NCBI GenBank assembly: GCA_023853785.1
Contig: JAJIRX010000208.1
Location: 21,629-85,628 of the forward strand
DNA: 64,000 nucleotides
Source: Psilocybe azurescens
Taxonomy: Eukaryota > Basidiomycota > Agaricomycetes > Agaricales > Agrocybaceae
Direction: 5' to 3'
Shown: piece after piece, positions 58,168 through 64,000 of the stretch
Numbering within the stretch: the stretch's first letter is position 1
How the letters are laid out: each line of letters opens with the position of its first letter
Made by a program: the position numbers and the translations under genes
The notes under the pieces: generated by a model
The model's input: only the letters and a program-made list of their open reading frames with translations
The model's database searches: none
Told to the model about the DNA's origin: nothing

Positions 58168-60180
58168 AGCGAGCAGAGATGTTGTCCAAATCTACAGTTG
58201 TGCGTATTTTTGTTTGTACAGCCGCTGTTTCTGTTCCATGCCCAACAGTAAAGTTTTCCGTATTTGTCGCTCCTCGTCTGATCACCAGGTGATTTTCCTT
58301 TCTGAAGGTGGCATGGATTTCCGTTGATAAGTTTTGAAGTGTTGCATTGTCTAGAGGAGTGGTCGGTGCTACCACAGAATACACATCTTTGGGATTCAGA
58401 TGCTTGAAAAGAGCGGTTTTGAGTGCTGCTCGAGTGGTTGTTGTTATAATATGGGTGATAACGTGGCTGGTTATAGGAATTTGGTGTTTGTGGAAACCAT
58501 CTTAAATCAAGGTTCATGGCTTCTTTGACTCGCGATTGATTATATCGTACTTCAAGTTCGTTCCATAATCCGATATGATATTCTTTAGGATCAATATTGG
58601 TGTAGACTGCACATCGGCGGACCTCGGTATCATAAGCTATCCATAGTGGCCAATGTTCAGACTGACTTTCTGCATCACGTATCCTACAAAATGATGGTTC
58701 CAGCACTCGTATTCGTCTGAGAGATATTGCTGAACAAGGTCTAATAATCTTCGCCAGGCTTGATACCATTCATCGAATGTGAGATCCATCTCACCCGTTA
58801 TGGAGAGTGTGCGTGAAGCGGTGACAATTTTACCCGTGCTCGTGTCAATTGATAATGATTCATTGAACGTCTCAGTAGAAGTGCTGCTTTTTGAGCACAG
58901 AATTTATCTGTGAGGAATGTGAGAGGAATGTGACTTGCCCAGCCGCCGTCAGCAGCAAATTTCTTTCAATTTGGTCTGGAATCATGTAAGAAGCGCTCTG
59001 AGCGAGCATGCCTGATACTCGGATGGGGCGCTTTCGTGACGATGAAGGAGATCTATCAGTCATACGAGGAATTGGTGTTTGTAATTTTGAAATATTGTGA
59101 GTGAGAATGTCCCGGTTGTAATCTGTTTATATTGAATCATAAGTGAATAATGTCTTGATTAATATTTTGCGGATTGATAAATGTATCCCGATGATTTGAT
59201 GACATAGAGAAGACACTCATGAATCATGATGTAGATGCATCGCAGTGAAGGTGGCAGCGTATAATAAAGGTGTGCATGTGCCAAATAATGAAGTGTTGTC
59301 TTGACGGAGATCACAGAACAATTCTCGTAAAATAACACATCTGGTTGCGTGTAACCATTAACAAGGATCATAAAAGGGTGTCCCATGAAATATAAGTCGG
59401 TTGTAAAGAACCATCATATAAGGATCATAAAAGTGTCCCATAAAAATGTCGGGTTGCATAGAACCATCGACGGGATCATAAAAGTGTCCCATGTATGTCG
59501 GGTCGCATAGAACCATCGACAGGGATCATAAATGTGTCCCATAAAATATATATATATACGTCGGGCTGCGTAGGACCATCGACGGGGATCATAAAAGTGT
59601 CCCAGAATGAAAAAAAAAAAATGGATTCGATGAATTATGATTGAGGGTACAGGTGTTGAATGGTGTTGGTAGTTACACCACGTCATGGAGAAGTGTTTGT
59701 GTGAAAGAGAGAGATGTGTATGATTTAGTGAGAGGGGGAAACTCACCATGAGATGGTGTGCTACGGTCTCGAGTCCTAAGTATGGGAGGGCTAGGCATAT
59801 CTTGAATGGTGGACAGCGTTCGGCTGCTTGGTGGGCCATCGCTGTGGAGGGTTGAACCATTGTTGGGGATTTCGCAGCCATGAAAGGACAAGAAATCTGA
59901 TGCAGCTGATTGTTTGTCACCGTTTGAGTTTTCGTCGGAATTCTGGTTGTTTTCTTCTTCATCTCCTGAGTGGTCTGGTTGTTGAGTGGGTGCTCGGCCT
60001 CGACGACGAGGGTAAAGTCTTTGGTAATCAGGGTTTTGTGCTAGCTCTTCTCTATGATTGTTGAGGTATCTTTTGAGTCGCCGTCAAGCGCTTTGACAAG
60101 TCCTTCGTTCACTTGGCCGAAATGGTTGCAAAGATTTTTGAGTTCTTGTTTGTTCATGGATGTGATCGGTTTTGTGTATG
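58113..60180 (-). pseudogene. DIRS gag-like region
   Basis: Broken frames from about 60180: a polar start with SDFLSFHGCEIPNNGSTL, a minisatellite, then SRKRPIRVSGMLAQSASYMI, and a C-terminal part with CVFCGSTDHSSRQC (CCHC) and a second Cys/His cluster (CWAWNRNSGCTNKNTHNC). Nucleic-acid-binding gag-like protein by its motifs. Confidence 0.72.
59360..59615. repeat. Minisatellite, about 50-60 bp units, in the DIRS element
   Basis: About five units of GGATCATAAAAGTGTCCCAT followed by a variable AT-rich spacer and GTCGGGTTGCATAGAACCATC. Unit length varies with the AT spacer. Confidence 0.85.
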
Positions 60181-60391
60181 GTGGTGGGGGCATGTTGAGG
60201 ATTGAAAAGAGTGTAACGTTTAAGCAAAGCTAGTAATGAGAATGGGAAGGAGTGAGCTATGCGACGGTTTGTCTAGTCGTCGTCGTGCGAGTTCAAAACG
60301 TACTGTAGAGAAAGGACGACGGGATTGTGACACATGTGTGGCGTCTCCTTCTCACGAGAAGTTGTGCCCGCTTCGTGGGTACTTCCATCTC

Positions 60392-62245
60392 AGCAACAGA
60401 AAGAAACTACGAAATCTACGATCGGGAACTCCTGGCAATTGTACAAGCATTACAAGAATGGAGACACTACATCCAAGGATCCGAACACACGATGATCATC
60501 CATTCGGACCACAAGAACCTGACCTATTTCAGAAGCCCAAGAAACCTGAACAGACGGCAAGCTTGATGGTCATTATACCTATCCGAATTCGATCTGAAAC
60601 TAATCCATATGCCCGGAACAAAATGATTCAATCTGACGCTTTATCAAGAAGGCCAGATTTTATACCAGATGAAGACCACGATAACGAAGATGTGACTCTA
60701 TTACCAGAGGAACTTTTCGTCAACCTAATCAACACTGAATTGCAACAAAAAATCATTGATTCAGAAGAATTCGACACAGATATTGCAGAAGTCCTGAAAG
60801 CTCTATTACAAAGTGGACCATCGAACTTACAAACCGACCTCAATGACTGGAAAACGGAGGAATTCAACGGGAAAAATGTTGTCTTTTATAAAGATAGAAC
60901 ATATATACCGAAAAACCAAAATCTATGCCAACAAATTGTAAAATCCTTTCACAATCTACCATCGGCAGGACACCCCAGAGAACTAGAAACTTACAACGCA
61001 GTAAAAGCACATTACTGGTGGCCCAGACTACAATCCTTCGTAAAACAATATGTCAAAGGCTGCGGAATCTGTCAGCAATTCAAAATTAACAGAAATCCCT
61101 CTCACCCATCCTTCATGCCAATCGCCGGACCAACTTCTACACGACCATTTGCGAACTGTTCAATGGACTTCCTAACCGATTTACCACCAGTTAAAAACAG
61201 CGCGGGACAGATCGTGGATGCACTCATGGTCGTGGTAGACCATGGGCTTACTAAGGGGTGATTTTAATACCTTGCCAGAAGAAAGGGAAACCAGGAGAGG
61301 CACTCGACGCAGAAGGAGCAGCTCAACTCTTACTCGAAAACCTCTTCAAACGATTTGGACTCCCAGACAGTATTATCTCCGACCGAGATCCCCTATTCAC
61401 TGCAAAAGTCTTCCAAGAACTCATGAGACTCTTAGGGATCAAGTCCAAATTAACTACAGCTTATCATCCAATAGGAGATGGAACCACCGAACGATTCAAC
61501 CAAGAAATAGAAGCCTACCTGTCCATCTATTGTTCTTCACACCCAACCGATTGGAACAAGTCAGTTGGAACATTGGAATTCACTCACAATAACAGGAAAC
61601 ACTCCGAAAGAGTCAAAACCCTGTTTGAACTCACCTTAGGTTCATCTCTGTTGGCCATTCCGCTTGCATTCGAAAACACCAAAGCCCCATCTGTGGAAGA
61701 AAAAGTCAAACATCTCCTGAAAGATCAAGAAGAAGTGTTAGCTGCCCACAAACTTGCAAGACAAAGGATAGCCGAACGACAGAAATCGAACTTCAAACCA
61801 TTTGAGAAAGGAACGAAAGTTTGGCTAGACTCCCGCAACATCTCCACTAGGTATCACTCGAAGATGAAACCGAAACGAGAAGGCCTGTTTACGATCACAG
61901 AAGTCTTGGGACCTCTCACGTACAGACTCAAAATACCCAAGATATGGAAGATTCACAACGCATTCCACGCCACTCTACTCATGCCATACAAAGAGACAGA
62001 AACATATTGACCAAACTTCCCTAGACCACCACCTGAGATCAAAAATCAGGAAGAACACTGGGAAGTCGGAAACTATCTTGAACCACAGAAAAACAGGACA
62101 AAAACCCAAGAAAGGAAAGCAGAAATATCATTACCTTATCAAATGGAAGGGATTCCCTATCTCCGAAGCAACGTGGGAAAAAGACAACGTGTTTGACGAC
62201 GACAGCGAGACCCTTCAAGAATACCGCCAATTACACAAACTCTGA
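60392..62245 (+). pseudogene. Gypsy pol, end of RNase H, integrase and chromodomain
   Basis: RNase H rest ([32 protein letters not shown]), integrase zinc-binding part (HLPSAGH-like LPSAGHPRELET, YWWPRLQSFVKQYVKGCGIC), core D-D-E (CSMDFLTDLPP, GLPDSIISDRDPLF, IGDGTTERFNQEIE) and C-terminal chromodomain (YLIKWKGFPISEATWEKDNV, ending at a TGA near 62243). Frame changes near 60566, 61255 and 62010. Confidence 0.9.
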
Positions 62246-62347
62246 TCATCACTGCCATCCTGATGCCTCACTTTCTTTGACGCATCGCTCTTCTTTCACT
62301 CAAGCTCTGAAACAAACCAACTCGAAACCCCCATCTTTGATACCCCA

Positions 62348-63544
62348 TTGACTGATCAAACCGTAGAAGACCTTGAGACGCTGCGAAGAGAAATCCTCAC
62401 CCAATACAACAAAGCAATCGATCAGAAGGAAACGGCAAAACAGAACTACCGTCCGGCTGCCGCTAGACTTGCTCACCACCAAGCCAGATCTCAACATCTC
62501 AAGCTAAATCTGGTCGAACGGGAACTCTACCAACGCCTTCCACTAATTGCCAAAGTAGTTAAAAAGGCCAAGTCGTTCCATCTCTAAACCATTCCTCAAC
62601 CATCAGAACAACGCAACATGTCTTTTATCAATACTCCCGCTGCTTCTTCCTCTTCTACTCCCACTAACTCACGTCTGCAAGGCAAACGACCTGGCATACC
62701 TCGTTATGCTCAAACACTGTCAACTCCTGAAGCCCTGGACCTCTTCGCCCGACGACGAAACGGCTCAGAAGATCTGCTCATACTTTGAAGACCCAGACAT
62801 TGTCCTAGCCATCGACCACCTAGCAAAGGTTTCCAGAGCCTATCAGCAAGAAGAACGAGAAATCTGTCTTGCCAGGCAACGATCTCACGTTCGACAGGCC
62901 ATGGCAATGGCCTTGCTGGACCAACTTCAATCATGGGGATTAGAAAGAGAAATGTATGACGTGCTGAGGGAATATCGTAGCAGATCGCCCACTGTGCGAA
63001 AACCGTCGGTACCCTCTCTTATCGATCCCCCTTTCCAGAACGCTGTTCCTTCTCATCCCCTTCCTGCTCGCCCTCCTGCTTATTGTCGAGCGGTACAATT
63101 TTCACCAATCATTGACAATTCACCTTCACCGCAGATTTTGCCTCCCGCCTCCACTCCCTCGAGGTCTCCCATCCCTATGCCTACTCCTAGATGACCTCGA
63201 AACCCCACAACTCGTCAACGAAGCTCGTCCACCGCTTCGCTCTTCTGCAACGAATTGCTCAACGAGCGCAACGTTGTCGGTCACGTGCTATCAATGCGGC
63301 GAACCTGGACATATTCGCCCAAGATGCCACAGATTCAAATGCATCTACTGCCACCGATACGCACCCGGACATTCCTTCCGAGACTGCAGCTATAACCCAG
63401 AAAACGAGCAACACACTAACCCCTATTATGGAGGAGTTGACGAGGATCTTCTCGACGACGCTGGAATCGCCAACACCACAGGCTAACCATATGGAGACTA
63501 TTGAGCCCACAGAAGTAATGGACTTCACTCCTTCTGACGCATAA
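62348..63544 (+). pseudogene. Extra 3' reading frame of the Gypsy element with zinc knuckles
   Basis: Lies between the chromodomain stop and the 3' LTR. A helical part (TVEDLETLRREILTQYNKAI), an ATG at 62618 (MSFINTPAASSSSTPTNSRL), a charged helical part (FEDPDIVLAIDHLAKVSRAY), a Pro-rich linker, and near 63270-63390 CYQCGEPGHIRPRC plus CIYCHRYAPGHSFRDC, two Cys/His knuckles. Frames change near 62755 and 63200. A second nucleic-acid-binding protein encoded at this place is unlike Ty3 itself; I cannot assign a role. Confidence 0.7.
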
Positions 63545-63565
63545 GGAGTGTAGTGTACGGGGTAA

Positions 63566-64000
63566 TGTTACGACAGGTCTTTTCTTTTTCTTTTTCTCTT
63601 TTCTTTTTCTTTTCTTTTCCTTTTCGTTGTCATCTTTCACATCATTGATACATCATTGTACGCTCTGATGAACTTTACTTTCACTTCCATCTTTCATGAT
63701 ACATCTTTTGATGAACGTTTGATCTGTTTCTCTTATTCTTATATACATCTGCTGATGAACATTCAAACTCATTTCAACTCAATCTGTGTCTCTTATTCTT
63801 ATATACATCTGCTGATGAACATTCGATCTTGTTTCAACTAGCTGTACAATTCATAGTATTTATACGAGGAAGTATCTACTGTATTCTTTAGCTAGTTCTT
63901 GAGAATCCAACCTGCTTAACCTGCTCAACTCGAACTTGAACTTGTTCTTGTACAACAATTGGTGGTTAGATTATGCACACTGCGTGACTCTAACTGAAAT
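63566..64000 (+). repeat. Gypsy 3' LTR, cut by the window edge
   Basis: Near-identical to 51542-51977 from TGTTACGACAGG on; roughly the last ten bases fall outside the window. The copies differ at a few sites, for example ACGACACCGCG against ATGCACACTGCG near the end, suggesting some age since insertion. Confidence 0.92.

Larger units (their letters stand above)
54946..60391 (-). mobile_element. DIRS-type tyrosine-recombinase retroelement nested in the Gypsy RNase H
   Basis: Minus-strand order gag-like zinc protein, reverse transcriptase, RNase H, tyrosine recombinase is that of DIRS elements. Gypsy RNase H resumes at 60392 ([17 protein letters not shown]), exactly completing the residues cut at 54945. 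Only TCTC is shared at the two edges, in keeping with recombinase insertion without a staggered-cut duplication. Frames are broken in several places. Confidence 0.88.
51542..64000 (+). mobile_element. Ty3/Gypsy chromodomain retrotransposon (Tf1/sushi-like), split by a DIRS element
   Basis: Direct LTRs at 51542-51977 and 63566-64000 (right one cut by the window edge), termini TGTTACGAC...ATAACA. Order: self-primer site, gag with zinc knuckle, aspartic protease, reverse transcriptase, RNase H (interrupted), integrase, chromodomain, then an extra 3' reading frame with zinc knuckles. Gag and pol have frameshifts and stops, so the copy is dead. Polypurine-like ACGGGGTAA precedes the 3' LTR. Confidence 0.93.

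Noticed and set aside
59360..59615. CRISPR-like spaced repeats
   Set aside because: Repeats vary in length, spacers are AT slippage, and the genome is eukaryotic.

Overview
The window is genomic DNA of a filamentous basidiomycete, most likely an agaric (Agaricomycetes). The signs are genes with many 50-70 bp GT-AG introns, a DUF6699 protein, NADAR and LARP7-like proteins of basidiomycete type, a cysteine-rich small secreted protein, and dense Ty1/Copia, Ty3/Gypsy and DIRS-type retroelements. No rRNA, tRNA or CRISPR array was recognised. Both ends are cut: an amidase gene runs off position 1 and a Gypsy 3' LTR runs off position 64000.

1-15 kb is a gene-rich block of housekeeping and metabolic genes: amidase (-), ATG22 vacuolar permease (+), HAM1/ITPA nucleotide-pool sanitiser (+), a cluster of three hotdog thioesterases (one -, one +, one + and broken), a NADAR-domain protein with a myristoylation-type N-terminus (-), and a LARP7/Pof8-like RNA-binding protein (-).

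15.3-24.1 kb holds a three-copy family of an unrecognised nuclear-looking protein. Copy 1 is nearly intact and carries three internal copies of the histone H3 N-terminal tail (TKQTARK-type motifs), the most striking signal in the window. Copy 2 is split by a 529 bp inverted-repeat transposon with a 6 bp target duplication. Copy 3 is split by a 3.7 kb AT-rich non-coding element flanked by a 10 bp target duplication.

24.1-39.5 kb has a DUF6699 gene (-), a GH5 mannanase-like secreted enzyme (+), a small secreted 8-cysteine protein (+) and two divergent, very GC-rich, low-complexity genes (33.2-36.8 kb -, 37.2-39.5 kb +).

41.4-64 kb is a nested transposon pile. An inverted-repeat (foldback-like) unit is interrupted by a solo Gypsy LTR and by a Copia element, and the Copia gag is itself interrupted by an inverted-repeat element rich in a purine-biased minisatellite. 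Next comes a chromodomain Gypsy element whose primer-binding site matches its own predicted mRNA start (Tf1-like self-priming). Its RNase H domain is split by a DIRS-type tyrosine-recombinase retroelement in opposite orientation.

Many reading-frame breaks fall in short homopolymers, so some apparent frameshifts may be assembly errors rather than biology. Exon limits were read by eye from splice signals and homology and can be off by a base.
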